From assembly GCF_001306175.1 (NCBI RefSeq), contig NZ_LGKN01000006.1, positions 248,001 through 312,000 on the forward strand: a stretch of DNA of 64,000 nucleotides. Direction: 5' to 3'. Origin of the DNA: Ardenticatena maritima. Lineage in GTDB: Bacteria; Chloroflexota; Anaerolineae; Ardenticatenales; Ardenticatenaceae. Both the position numbers and the translations under genes were made by a program. The notes under the pieces are model-generated. The model searched no databases, had not been told where the DNA came from, and saw nothing but the letters and a program-made list of their open reading frames with translations. Below, in pieces: positions 8,095 to 16,555 of this stretch (positions are counted from its first letter, which is position 1; each line of letters starts with the position of its first letter).

Positions 8095-9183
8095 TCAGGA
8101 TGCCGATTCTGCCGCCAGGCGGTCGAGATAGTCACGGCGCAACTGTTCCAGCAAGGCTTCGCGGCGGTCGTAGAGCCGTTTCAGCGGGCGCGGCTGGCGT
8201 TTGGCGAGCGCATAGGCCGCCAAAATCGGCGCGGCAATGGTCGAATCCGTGTAGCAGACCACCGTGTCGGGCAATTGTTCGGGGTCCACCTTGCCCCATG
8301 TCACCGCCTCGTTAGGCGTTGCCCCCGACAAACCGCCCGTGTCGGGGCGGGCGTCAGTAATCTGGATGAAGTAGTCATGCCCGCGTTCATCCAGCCCCAG
8401 CACTTCCTGGATTTGCGGCTCGGTTTGCAGGGCGAAATTCTTGGGGCTTCCACCGCCCAGAATGAGCACGGCGCTCTTGCCGCCCGACTTCTTGGCGTCG
8501 TACACAATCGCCGCCGTCTCGTTCACATCCAGTTCGGGGTCGAAACCGACCTCGTAGCCCTGCAAGCGCAGCGCCGAAAGGTTCATGCCCACACCTGAAT
8601 CGCCGGGGCTGGACGTGTAAACCGGCACGCCCGCTTCGTAGGCCGCCCCCAAGAGCGATCGGTATTTGACGCCCAAGACGCGCTCGCGTTCGCGCACGTA
8701 GCGCCCCAGGCGATAGTGCAGTTCCGCCGTGCCCATGCGCTTCTGGAATTCGGGCTGCTTCAACACTTCGCGGAAGAAAGCGTCCGTTTCAAAAAGAACA
8801 TCGGCTTCAAAGAGAATATCGTAGATGCGAATGACGCCCTGCTCGCGGAGCGCCACGTCGTCCACGTAGGGCGTGGATTGGTAGAGCGAAAAGCCCAACG
8901 AACGGTGCACGTCGTGGTACAGGTTCGCGCCGGTGGAGATAATCCAGTCCACAAATCCCGCTTCGATGAGCGGCACAAAGACGGCGTAGCCCATGCCGGT
9001 GGGTGTGAGCGCGCCCGTCAGCGTGAGCACGACCGTGACATCCGGTTCGAGCATTTTTTGGGCGAAAATCTGGCACGCTTCGCGCAAACGCGCCGCGTTG
9101 TACGCAAAAAAGAAATCGTCCACCAGGGTGGTGACAGGGATATCGCCTTCCAGCGGGTAAGGGTCAAGTTTGCGTCCGTACAT
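8095..9183 (-). CDS. Deoxyhypusine synthase-like protein (probable polyamine synthase)
   Basis: 362 residues. The catalytic lysine region of deoxyhypusine synthase is retained: [11 protein letters not shown] with Lys at about 248, then EAVTWGKV. The NAD-site segments [12 protein letters not shown] (about 54-64) and STGANLYHD (about 83-91) are also present. Bacteria have no eIF5A to modify, and bacterial DHS homologues are known or suspected to make homospermidine or related polyamines from putrescine or spermidine. The start at 9183 has AAGGAGG directly upstream. It is the first gene of an operon with agmatinase and has a good promoter at 9224-9251. Family identity is sure; the exact product is inference. 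Confidence 0.85.
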   Translation of the reverse strand: MYGRKLDPYPLEGDIPVTTLVDDFFFAYNAARLREACQIFAQKMLEPDVTVVLTLTGALTPTGMGYAVFVPLIEAGFVDWIISTGANLYHDVHRSLGFSLYQSTPYVDDVALREQGVIRIYDILFEADVLFETDAFFREVLKQPEFQKRMGTAELHYRLGRYVRERERVLGVKYRSLLGAAYEAGVPVYTSSPGDSGVGMNLSALRLQGYEVGFDPELDVNETAAIVYDAKKSGGKSAVLILGGGSPKNFALQTEPQIQEVLGLDERGHDYFIQITDARPDTGGLSGATPNEAVTWGKVDPEQLPDTVVCYTDSTIAAPILAAYALAKRQPRPLKRLYDRREALLEQLRRDYLDRLAAESAS

Positions 9184-9223
9184 GGAACCTCCTTGTTTCT
9201 CAATCTCACACGGGCAAAGGCTG

Positions 9224-9251
9224 ATTGTACGCCAATTGATACGGTGAACAA
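9224..9251 (-). promoter_or_regulatory. Sigma70-type promoter for the DHS-like/agmatinase operon
   Basis: Read on the minus strand: TTGTTC (9251-9246), a 16-bp spacer and TACAAT (9229-9224), 40 bp before the ATG. Confidence 0.55.
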
Positions 9252-9298
9252 GCCACACGCGGCAAGAAAACGCGGAGTGAGAACATTGAAAAGGTCGC

Positions 9299-9325
9299 CA
9301 CTGGCGCGCATTCCACGCGCCAGTG
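9299..9325 (-). terminator. Terminator after the universal stress protein gene
   Basis: A 10-bp perfect stem CACTGGCGCG / CGCGCCAGTG, 7-nt loop, followed on the minus strand by ACCTTTTC. It ends the 14.2-9.3 kb operon. Confidence 0.6.
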
Positions 9326-9333
9326 CGTGCTGT

Positions 9334-10134
9334 TTAGCGCACTACAAGCACGGGTGCGGGGGCTTTCACCAACACATCGTGCGTGATATCGTCGAGGAGA
9401 ATGCGCCGCCACCCCGCGCCGGGGTGGGCGCCCAAGACCAGCATGTCGTAATCCCAAGCCGCTTCGGCGATGATTTCTTCAACCACCAGCCCATACCGCA
9501 AGCGTTCTTGCACATGGGCGTGGCGCTTGCTCAACAGTTGCCTATCGCCGGCGAGGATACGGCGCGCCAGTTGGACGGTTTCCGAATCTTCCACGCTAGG
9601 GTCGTACGGGGTGAGCGCCAGTTGCGAGATGACGTGCAAAATGGTGATTTCCAAAGGAAGCGTCACGAGTTCGGGAAGTTGTTCCATAAAACGGCGGGCG
9701 AGCGGCGCATCGGTACGCAATCCTTCACACAGCAAGAGACGGCGCACGGGGGCAATGCGCCCCTTGGCGACTACAACCGGGCACGGCGCATGTTCCACCA
9801 CGCGTTGGGCTGTGGAGCCGAGCAAGAAGCGCGTGCGCAATGTGTGGTGCTGGCGTTCACCCACCACCGCCAGATCGTACCCACCTTCCTCACACTCGAA
9901 CACAATTTCTTCGGCGGGATGCCCTTCACGGATGCGCGTCTGTACCCGCGCCAGATTGGGCGGCAAGGCACGCTGCGCCTCTTCCAACGCCACACGGGCG
10001 GCTTCTTCAGAATGCCCCGGCTTGCGCACCGTCAACAGGGTCAGGGCGGCGTTGGTATCACGGGCGAGCAACCCCGCAAAAGTGACCGCTTTTTGCGAAT
10101 GTTCCGCCCCCCCGGTTGCCACGAGAATGTGCAT
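9334..10134 (-). CDS. Universal stress protein, tandem UspA domains
   Basis: 266 residues with two UspA-like folds. Domain 1 (about 1-130) begins MHILVATGGAEHSQKAV and ends with the nucleotide-binding-type signature LLGSTAQRVVEHAPCPVVV. Domain 2 (about 135-266) ends LDDITHDVLVKAPAPVLVV and has a weaker signature, so it may not bind ATP. ATG 10134 has AGGAGG upstream and sits 11 bp after the transporter stop. Co-transcription with a Na/Pi-type transporter suggests that it modulates or accompanies transport, a frequent Usp arrangement; this is inference. Confidence 0.85.
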   Translation of the reverse strand: MHILVATGGAEHSQKAVTFAGLLARDTNAALTLLTVRKPGHSEEAARVALEEAQRALPPNLARVQTRIREGHPAEEIVFECEEGGYDLAVVGERQHHTLRTRFLLGSTAQRVVEHAPCPVVVAKGRIAPVRRLLLCEGLRTDAPLARRFMEQLPELVTLPLEITILHVISQLALTPYDPSVEDSETVQLARRILAGDRQLLSKRHAHVQERLRYGLVVEEIIAEAAWDYDMLVLGAHPGAGWRRILLDDITHDVLVKAPAPVLVVR

Positions 10135-10145
10135 ACTGCCTCCTT

Positions 10146-11204
10146 TCACATGAACAAGCCCACCGCCGGCACGGCAAAAAGCACCACCAAAAAGAGCACC
10201 ACGCGCGAGGGGTGCGCCGTCACCCATTCGACAAATGTTTCCATGGCGACTTCATACGGCCGAAAAGCGAACACCAGAATGAAAAGCGCCGCGACGCCCA
10301 CGCTCACCATTTCCGCCAACACCACGTCGAACGCCCGCGGTGTTTCCATGAGCAATGACGCCAGCAAGGTGTCCACAAAGGTGGTGATGTTCGCCCCCAT
10401 GATGTAGGGGATGACGTTCTCACGGCGCATAAGGCCGCGGTCGCTCAACGGGACAAGAATGCTCACAGAGAGGCTCACCGACATGGAAATCAACGTCACC
10501 ACTGCGCCCAGCAAGAACATGACCGAGGGGCGGTAAACGAATTGCGCAATCTGGTCGAAGTGGGCGGCTTTGAGGGATTCCGTCGGGAGCGCACGGTCGA
10601 GCAGGGCGAAACTGAGCATGATGAAGAGGAAGCCAATCCCGAAAAACGACCACAGGGGCACGAAACCGCTCAGCGTGAGGCGCACCGGCTCAAACAACAG
10701 GTCCACCACCGAGGTAACCGCCACGCCGCGCGGGCGCGGGACGCGCGTCAGCCAATCGGTTTGCAAAAGCCAGATGCCCGGCACCAGCCCGATCACATGC
10801 AGCGAGATGGTGATGGCAAAGGAGAGCAAGCCCATGCTCAGGCTGTTCAGCAGGCTGCGCCCCCGCAAGGCATAGATGAACCCCACGCAGAGCACAATGA
10901 AACTCGCGCCGAACCGTGAGCCCATAATCATGGTGAAGGCGGAAGTCGCCGTCATCAAGCCGCTGTCGAGCAGGGCAAGCGCAACGGCGGCAATCGGCGA
11001 ACCGCTCATGATGATCATCGAAGCCAGCCAACCGGCGGCAAGGCTGGGCAACGGGCGGCGCAGGTCAAGCCAACCTTCAATCAGGGGCGCGAGACTGCGC
11101 GCGCCGTCTTTCATGAGCACAATGCCCAGCGCAAAGAGCAAAATGCTCGCCGTAAAGACGAGCATTTTGTTCATTCGTCGTGTCCACACCGCAACGGTCT
11201 GCAT
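10146..11204 (-). CDS. Na/Pi-cotransporter family (NptA/PF02690-like) membrane protein
   Basis: 352 residues, almost entirely hydrophobic, with about eight to ten predicted membrane spans. Two internally similar halves are typical of the Na+/phosphate cotransporter family. Motif-like segments are SGSPIAAVALALLDSG in the first half (the position of the QSSSAT-type loop) and MGANITTFVDTLLAS in the second (the GxNIGTT-type loop). The probable role is sodium-coupled phosphate or related anion transport at the cytoplasmic membrane. It has no PhoU domain, unlike longer homologues. ATG 11204 follows GAGGAGAG. It lies in an operon between the inositol-phosphatase-type gene and the universal stress protein. 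Confidence 0.75.
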   Translation of the reverse strand: MQTVAVWTRRMNKMLVFTASILLFALGIVLMKDGARSLAPLIEGWLDLRRPLPSLAAGWLASMIIMSGSPIAAVALALLDSGLMTATSAFTMIMGSRFGASFIVLCVGFIYALRGRSLLNSLSMGLLSFAITISLHVIGLVPGIWLLQTDWLTRVPRPRGVAVTSVVDLLFEPVRLTLSGFVPLWSFFGIGFLFIMLSFALLDRALPTESLKAAHFDQIAQFVYRPSVMFLLGAVVTLISMSVSLSVSILVPLSDRGLMRRENVIPYIMGANITTFVDTLLASLLMETPRAFDVVLAEMVSVGVAALFILVFAFRPYEVAMETFVEWVTAHPSRVVLFLVVLFAVPAVGLFM

Positions 11205-11216
11205 GCGCTCTCCTCA

Positions 11217-11993
11217 TCAGGTGGTCGGCGCGCGTGTCAACGCCATCACTTGCTCAAACAGGTGGCCGTTCGTCGCAATGCTTTCGGCGTTGGAGATGGT
11301 GCGATTGCCTTGCCAGTCGGTGAGAGTGCCGCCGGCTTCTTCCATGATGACCAGCAGCGGCGCAATATCCCAGATGGACATGATGGGGTCGCACATGATG
11401 TCGGCGCGCCCCGTTGCAACCAGTGCATAGCCGTATGCGTCGCCCCAGGTGCGTTGAAACGCCGTTGCCCGCACGAGGCGCTGCCAGGCGTCGGCTTTGC
11501 CGTATGGCTCGAATTTGTTGAGGTTGGAGACCAGGAGTTTCGCCTGGGAAATGTCCCGCACGTCTGACACACGCGCACGCCGTCCGTTCCAGAAACAGCC
11601 CATGCCGCGCGCTGCATAGACCATTTCACCCAGTGCGGGGAAGAAAAGCACGCCCAGCACCGGTTCCCCGTCTTGCAGGAGCGCAACCATGGTGCCGTAG
11701 AGCGGCACGCCGGTGATAAACGACTTGGTGCCATCAATGGGGTCGAGCACCCAGGTGTAGGCGGAGCGCGCCGGCTTTTCGCCATGCTCTTCGCCGATAA
11801 TGCCGTGGTCAGGGTAGGCACGTTCGATGAGCCGCCGCAAGAGCGCTTCGGCTTCACGGTCGGCAACGGTCACGGGGCTGGCGTCGGCTTTGGTTTCGAC
11901 ATGCACATTGGTTTGAAAATAGCCGAGCGTCAGCCGTCCGGCTTCCCAGGCGGCGTCGAGGGCAAAAGCAAGCAAGGTGTCAAGTGCAGTCAT
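11217..11993 (-). CDS. Inositol monophosphatase family phosphatase (possibly histidinol-phosphatase HisN)
   Basis: 258 residues of the Mg2+-dependent, Li+-sensitive phosphatase family. Metal-binding motifs are complete: GEEHG (about 67), the DPIDGT motif within LDPIDGTKSF (about 83-92), and WDIAPLLVIMEEAGG (about 209-223). Candidate substrates are inositol phosphates, histidinol phosphate or PAP. The WGDAYGY segment resembles the one in HisN-type members, so histidinol-phosphatase is a fair alternative. It starts 28 bp after the molybdenum hydroxylase stop and 12 bp ahead of the transporter, in the same operon. Confidence 0.82.
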   Translation of the reverse strand: MTALDTLLAFALDAAWEAGRLTLGYFQTNVHVETKADASPVTVADREAEALLRRLIERAYPDHGIIGEEHGEKPARSAYTWVLDPIDGTKSFITGVPLYGTMVALLQDGEPVLGVLFFPALGEMVYAARGMGCFWNGRRARVSDVRDISQAKLLVSNLNKFEPYGKADAWQRLVRATAFQRTWGDAYGYALVATGRADIMCDPIMSIWDIAPLLVIMEEAGGTLTDWQGNRTISNAESIATNGHLFEQVMALTRAPTT

Positions 11994-12021
11994 AGGCGCT
12001 CACACAGGTTGGTTGTTCCAC

Positions 12022-14199
12022 TCACAAGCGTGGGTGGAGTTTGGCAACAATTTTGTCAGGCGTCAACGGCAAGTCATCAAACCAAACGCCCGTCGCATCG
12101 TACACGGCGCTGGCAACCGCCGGCGCCAGCGGGATGAAGGGCATTTCAGCCATGCCGCGCGCGCCCCACGGTCCTTGTGGGTCGGGGTATTCGAGAATCA
12201 GGCTTTCGACACGGTCGGGGATGTCATAGACCGTGGGGATCAGGTAGGTACTGAGATGGCGCGTCAGCACTTCGCCATTGCGCACCTGGAAATGTTCCAG
12301 CACCGCATAGCCCACGGCTTGCACAACGCCCCCTTCAATTTGCCCTTCAATCAGGCGCGGGTTGATGGCTTTGCCGACGTCATCGGCGCAAATAACGCGC
12401 GTGATATGCACAAATCCCAACTCCGTGTCCACTTCCACCTCGGCGACTTCGGCGACGAAGCCATACGAAACGTTGGGGTCGGCTTCACCCGTTTCGGGGT
12501 CGAAGGGGGTGGTGGCACGCGGGCGGTAGCGGTACGTGCCGACGGCGGGGCGCACTTCATCGTGCCAGAGTTTGAGCGCGCGCATCGCCGCACCGCGGAT
12601 GGCGTTGCCCGCGTAGAAGGTCATGCGGCTGGCGCTACTGCTCCCCGACGAGCCGGGGGTTTCATCGGTATGGTCGGCGACCAGGCGCACCCGTTCGACA
12701 GGCACGCCCACCGCTTCGGCTGCCATCTGGCAAAAGACGGTGTGTGCACCTTGCCCCACGTCTGCACCGGCACAGCGCACCACGACTTCTTCAATATCAC
12801 CCCCGCCGTGCAGTTCGACCTGCGCCCAACATTCATCCACAAAACCAAACGAGAAGCCAACGTTCTTCATGGCGCAGGCAAAGCCAACACCCCGTTTGAT
12901 ATGCGGCGCGCCGGACGGGGAAAGCGTCGGCTTCTGAAACGAACCGTCGGGGCGCTTCCAGCCCGCCCGCTCAGCAGCGGCTTCGATAACGTGCGGCAGG
13001 CTCACACCGGGCGGCATGTGGGCGCGCGTGGTGAGTTGGCTCCCTTCGCGCAAGCAGTTCTTCAAGCGCAACGCCACAGGGTCAAGCCCGAGGCGGGCGG
13101 CGAGTTTGTTCATCTGCATTTCGGCGGCAAAGTGCCCCTGCGGCGCGCCAAAGCCGCGAAACGCGCCCGTGGGGATGTTGTTGGTGTAGACGGCATAACT
13201 ATCCACCTTGGCGGTCGGCCACTCGTATGGACCCGTCACGCACAGGTGCGCATTGCCCAACACCTTGGTGCTGGTGTACGCATACGCGCCGGCGTCAGCA
13301 ATCACCTCGGCTTCGACGCCCAGCAAACGCCCCGAATAGGTCGCCGCCCAGCGTGTGCGAATGGTCATGGGGTGGCGCTTGTGGTGCCCGATGATACTCT
13401 CTTCACGCGTCCAGACGATTTTCACAGGTCGCCCCGTCTTGACGGCGGCAAGCGCCAGCACAATCTGGACGCTCATATCCTCGCGCCCGCCAAACGCGCC
13501 CCCAATGGCGCTGTATTCCACGCGCACGCGCTCTTCGGGCCATCCCAGCGCATGCGCAATTTGCTGGCGGTCTTCATGCATCCACTGCCCCGCCACATTG
13601 ACAACCACCTGGTCGCCTTCCAGCCAAGCGAGCCCGGCTTCGGGCTGCAAGTAGGCGTGCTCCTGAAACGGCGTGCGGTACTCGCCCTCGATAATCACAT
13701 CGGCTTCGGCAAAAGCCGCTTCCACATCGCCATTGCGGATTTTGTAGTGGCAAAGCAGATTGCTGTCGCCGCGCTCGGGGTGGATGATGAAGGCGTCGGG
13801 CTGCATGGCGGCAACGGGGTCGGTCAGCACGGGCAAGTCTTCATACACCACCCGGATTTTTTCACGGGCTTCGAGTGCGGCTTCCTCGGTTTCAGCAATC
13901 ACACACGCCACCTGGTCGGCAACGCAGCGCACCACATCGCCGCAGAGCACCGGCTGGTCGTAGATGATGAGCCCATACTCATTGACGGGGACATCTTCGG
14001 CGGTGAGAATGGCGACCACGCCGGGGACCTGTTTCGCCGCACTCAGGTCAAGGTCCACAATGCGAGCATGGGGACGCCCGGCAAAGAGGATTTTCATGTA
14101 GAGTTGACCGGGCTTGTTGAGGTCGCCAGGGTAGCGGGCACGTCCGGTGACTTTGTCAATAGCACCAACACGCGAGAGACTGCTTCCAATGGCGCGCAT
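12022..14199 (-). CDS. Xanthine dehydrogenase-family molybdopterin-binding subunit
   Basis: 725 residues covering the large molybdenum-cofactor subunit of xanthine/aldehyde oxidases. Visible motifs are GGAFGGRED (about 229-237, cofactor binding), [10 protein letters not shown] (about 337), [11 protein letters not shown] (about 528), and the C-terminal GMAEMPF whose Glu takes the place of the catalytic Glu of xanthine dehydrogenase. It lacks the AYRCSFR-type loop of CO dehydrogenase. The enzyme would hydroxylate a heterocycle or aldehyde. The FAD-binding and 2Fe-2S subunits normally encoded beside it are not adjacent: the upstream neighbour is divergent dtd and the downstream one a phosphatase. 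Substrate is unknown. The YqeC-MocA fusion at 47.6 kb may supply its cofactor. Confidence 0.9.
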   Translation of the reverse strand: MRAIGSSLSRVGAIDKVTGRARYPGDLNKPGQLYMKILFAGRPHARIVDLDLSAAKQVPGVVAILTAEDVPVNEYGLIIYDQPVLCGDVVRCVADQVACVIAETEEAALEAREKIRVVYEDLPVLTDPVAAMQPDAFIIHPERGDSNLLCHYKIRNGDVEAAFAEADVIIEGEYRTPFQEHAYLQPEAGLAWLEGDQVVVNVAGQWMHEDRQQIAHALGWPEERVRVEYSAIGGAFGGREDMSVQIVLALAAVKTGRPVKIVWTREESIIGHHKRHPMTIRTRWAATYSGRLLGVEAEVIADAGAYAYTSTKVLGNAHLCVTGPYEWPTAKVDSYAVYTNNIPTGAFRGFGAPQGHFAAEMQMNKLAARLGLDPVALRLKNCLREGSQLTTRAHMPPGVSLPHVIEAAAERAGWKRPDGSFQKPTLSPSGAPHIKRGVGFACAMKNVGFSFGFVDECWAQVELHGGGDIEEVVVRCAGADVGQGAHTVFCQMAAEAVGVPVERVRLVADHTDETPGSSGSSSASRMTFYAGNAIRGAAMRALKLWHDEVRPAVGTYRYRPRATTPFDPETGEADPNVSYGFVAEVAEVEVDTELGFVHITRVICADDVGKAINPRLIEGQIEGGVVQAVGYAVLEHFQVRNGEVLTRHLSTYLIPTVYDIPDRVESLILEYPDPQGPWGARGMAEMPFIPLAPAVASAVYDATGVWFDDLPLTPDKIVAKLHPRL

Positions 14200-14303
14200 A
14201 CGGTTTCCTTTCTGGATTGTGCGGGGGCTTCACCGTTTCTTTACGCCTGCATTGTGAAGGGTTGTGTGTGGGTGTCAAATTGCTGGCGTGCGTTCAGCCA
14301 CGC

Positions 14304-14337
14304 AAAAGCGTCGGAACCGGTCGGTTCCGACGCTTTT
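14304..14337. other. Perfect 15-bp hairpin in the dtd / molybdenum-hydroxylase divergent gap
   Basis: AAAAGCGTCGGAACC, a 4-nt loop and the exact reverse complement ending in TTTT. It has the shape of a terminator in both directions but lies upstream of both flanking genes. The 268-bp gap (14200-14467) holds nothing else I recognise. It could end a small RNA or be a leader attenuator for dtd. Confidence 0.6.
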
Positions 14338-14467
14338 CTGGGGGGAGGAGAGGAGCGCCTTGTGTGCGTTTGCCTGCTTGGCTCTCATCTGCACGTGTAA
14401 GGTAGCATGTTGCTGTAAACTGCATATGATGGTTGTGTAAACATTTGTTCACAGAGGAGGCGCAAGT

Positions 14468-14905
14468 ATGCGGATTGTTCTGCAACGCGTTCGCCATGGT
14501 GCGGTGGACGTAGAAGGCCAACGCATCGCCGAAATTGGGCGCGGCGTGGTGCTACTTGTGGGGATTACCACAGACGACGGCATGGAAGCGGTCGAGTGGC
14601 TGGCGTCCAAAGTGGCGCATTTGCGCATTTTTGAAGATGACGAAGGGAAAATGAACCGTTCCTTGCTGGATGTGGGAGGAGAAGCGCTGGTCGTTTCACA
14701 GTTCACGCTTTACGGCGACGCTCGCAAAGGGCGACGTCCCAGTTTCACGCAAGCGGCGCCGCCAGAAAAAGCCGCGCCACTTATTGACGCCTTCGCCGAG
14801 GCGCTACGGCGCGAAGGGGTCCCCGTGCAAACAGGGCGATTTGGGGCGCACATGCTGGTACTCATCGAAAACGATGGACCTGTCACGCTGATTCTGGAGC
14901 GGTGA
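14468..14905 (+). CDS. dtd: D-aminoacyl-tRNA deacylase
   Basis: 145 residues, the usual family length. DTD removes D-amino acids wrongly attached to tRNA, using RNA-based catalysis at a dimer interface. Both signature motifs are visible: SQFTLYGD (about 78-85) and the GPVT of NDGPVTLIL near the C-terminus (about 136-139), which holds the cross-subunit Gly-cisPro. ATG 14468 follows GAGGAGG. It is a single gene, converging with the membrane protein at 14917 with only 11 bp between stops. Confidence 0.95.
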   Translation: MRIVLQRVRHGAVDVEGQRIAEIGRGVVLLVGITTDDGMEAVEWLASKVAHLRIFEDDEGKMNRSLLDVGGEALVVSQFTLYGDARKGRRPSFTQAAPPEKAAPLIDAFAEALRREGVPVQTGRFGAHMLVLIENDGPVTLILER

Positions 14906-14916
14906 AACCGAGGCGG

Positions 14917-15732
14917 TTAGGTGAAGAGCCGCACGCTGAGCGCCACCAGGCTGATGAAAACCACGGTGGCATATTCAATCAACGTCTGGCGCGAGAGGCG
15001 TTGCAGGAAATATTGCTGGCTTATCCCCGTCAGCAAATAAAACCCTATCGTCAAGACACCGCCCCCCACCAGCGCCGAGACGCGCCAATAGGTCATCGGC
15101 CACACGAGTTCGCCCATGACGAAGGCAATCAAGGCGCTGTAGAGCCACACACGCGCATCACGCGCTGTGCCAATACGCAACAATGTGAGCGAAAAAATCA
15201 TGGCGGCAATCATCACCAGCGGGGCGGCGAGAGCGGTACGCACACGCAAGCCGTAGATTTGGGCGAAGTAGGTAAACGCCAGGAAGTAGGTAAACACATT
15301 CAAGAAGAGGCGGGCGCGCACCCCTTCGGGGTCGTCCAGGTCAATGGTGCGCAGTTCGGCATAGATGACCAGCGCCAGCACCAAGCCCGTGCCCAACAAG
15401 ACCCCCAGCCACAGCAACGTTTCATCACGCACACGCACCAGCAAGCCGCTACTGACGAGGGTCACAATCATGGGCAAAATCCAGAAGAGGGCGGCGCTGG
15501 AACGGGGCGCACGCCGATAAAGCGGGTGCTCGCGCAAGGCGTAGTCTGTGCCGGCGGCAACCAGCAACGCCACCACAGCACCGACCATCAGGTTCGCCGA
15601 AATCAGAATCTCGACCGGTGAACCCAGAATGGTCGCGGCAATCACCCACCCCGGCGCTTCGTAAATTGTGGCAATTGCCAGCCCCAACAAGGTCAGGCTG
15701 ACAACCACGCTGAGACGTTCGTAGCGATTCAT
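14917..15732 (-). CDS. Polytopic membrane protein, possibly DUF5656
   Basis: 271 residues with roughly seven to eight hydrophobic spans and short charged loops. I see no catalytic motif. The overall shape and the LRTIDLDDPEG loop (about 127-137) recall the DUF5656 family found in Chloroflexota, but I hold this only loosely. No function is claimed. The ATG at 15732 has no Shine-Dalgarno sequence. It sits 7 nt after the -10 box of a near-consensus promoter, so the mRNA is probably leaderless. No alternative Met or GTG near the N-terminus fits better. Confidence 0.7.
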   Translation of the reverse strand: MNRYERLSVVVSLTLLGLAIATIYEAPGWVIAATILGSPVEILISANLMVGAVVALLVAAGTDYALREHPLYRRAPRSSAALFWILPMIVTLVSSGLLVRVRDETLLWLGVLLGTGLVLALVIYAELRTIDLDDPEGVRARLFLNVFTYFLAFTYFAQIYGLRVRTALAAPLVMIAAMIFSLTLLRIGTARDARVWLYSALIAFVMGELVWPMTYWRVSALVGGGVLTIGFYLLTGISQQYFLQRLSRQTLIEYATVVFISLVALSVRLFT

Positions 15733-15739
15733 GGCGGCT

Positions 15740-15767
15740 ATTGTAGGCGCTTGTCATGGGCTGTCAA
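15740..15767 (-). promoter_or_regulatory. Near-consensus sigma70 promoter giving a leaderless transcript
   Basis: On the minus strand: TTGACA (15767-15762), a 16-bp spacer and TACAAT (15745-15740). Transcription would start at about 15733-15732, on the A of the start codon. Confidence 0.7.
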
Positions 15768-15887
15768 CGGCGCGTGCGTGCGTATCGCGCATGTGCGCCG
15801 GCTCGCTCCTTCCGCGCCAGTTGGCAGAATGTGGTAAACGCCATACACTCCCCCTTACAGCAAACAGACAACAGCACAGAGAGCGCC

Positions 15888-16544
15888 ATGTATCTTTTTG
15901 AGACGCTAATGGTGTTTGTCTTGCCGGTTGGGTGGCTGGTGGTGCGGCTTGCCGACCGTGCGCCGCAATACGCCCGCACAGAACGCCCCCGCGACGGTTT
16001 TTTTGTGCGCTGGCGCTGGCGTTCACAGGCGGTGCCCTTCATCAACGCGGCGGCGTGGGGGCTCACCGCCTACGCCGGGCACCAACTGGACAGGATAACG
16101 CTGGCGCTTGTCCTGCTGCACACGTCCATTTTGCTACTCATTCTCGTGGTGGACGCCGAAACGCGCCTCATTCCCGATGTGGTGATTTGGCCGGCTATTC
16201 TCTTCGCGTGCCTCGCCATTCCGCTCGATAGCCGTGTCGCATTCCCGAACGCCTTGCTGGCGGGCGTGGGCGGCTTTCTGACCTTCTTTTTGCTGGCTGT
16301 GCTCACACGAGGCGGGTTTGCGCTGGGCGACGCCAACCTGGCGTTGTACATTGGGCTCATCACAGGGCATCCAGATGTCTGGCGGGCACTCATCTACGGC
16401 ATTTTTATCGGTGGTGGTATCATTGTGGTCCTCTTGCTCATGCGGCGCGTGACGCTCAAAACGTATGTGCCGTATGGACCGTTTTTGTGCCTTGGCGCTT
16501 GGCTTGCGCTTTTGTTGCAAATTTCCGGTCGAGGAGTTGGATAA
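15888..16544 (+). CDS. A24-family prepilin-peptidase-like membrane protein
   Basis: 218 residues with about six membrane spans. It has the two aspartates of type IV prepilin peptidases: the first in VVDAETRLIPD (about 86-96, D-x5-IPD) and the second in GFALGDANLAL (about 144-154, in place of GxGD). The N-terminal Cys-rich methyltransferase domain of full-length PilD is absent, so it would cleave but not methylate. A processing role for pilin-like leaders is inferred. The ATG at 15888 is preceded by AGAGAG. panB follows 11 bp downstream, so it shares a transcript with pantothenate genes without obvious functional link. Confidence 0.78.
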   Translation: MYLFETLMVFVLPVGWLVVRLADRAPQYARTERPRDGFFVRWRWRSQAVPFINAAAWGLTAYAGHQLDRITLALVLLHTSILLLILVVDAETRLIPDVVIWPAILFACLAIPLDSRVAFPNALLAGVGGFLTFFLLAVLTRGGFALGDANLALYIGLITGHPDVWRALIYGIFIGGGIIVVLLLMRRVTLKTYVPYGPFLCLGAWLALLLQISGRGVG

Positions 16545-16555
16545 GGGGGAAGGAG

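Noticed and set aside
8095-9183. True hypusination of a translation factor
   Set aside because: Bacterial EF-P is not a DHS substrate, and agmatinase in the operon points to free polyamines.
11977-14400. 807-codon open frame on the plus strand opposite the molybdenum hydroxylase
   Set aside because: It is the antisense shadow of a gene with clear catalytic motifs. It has no ribosome site and no recognisable domain; GC-rich DNA leaves long antisense frames open.
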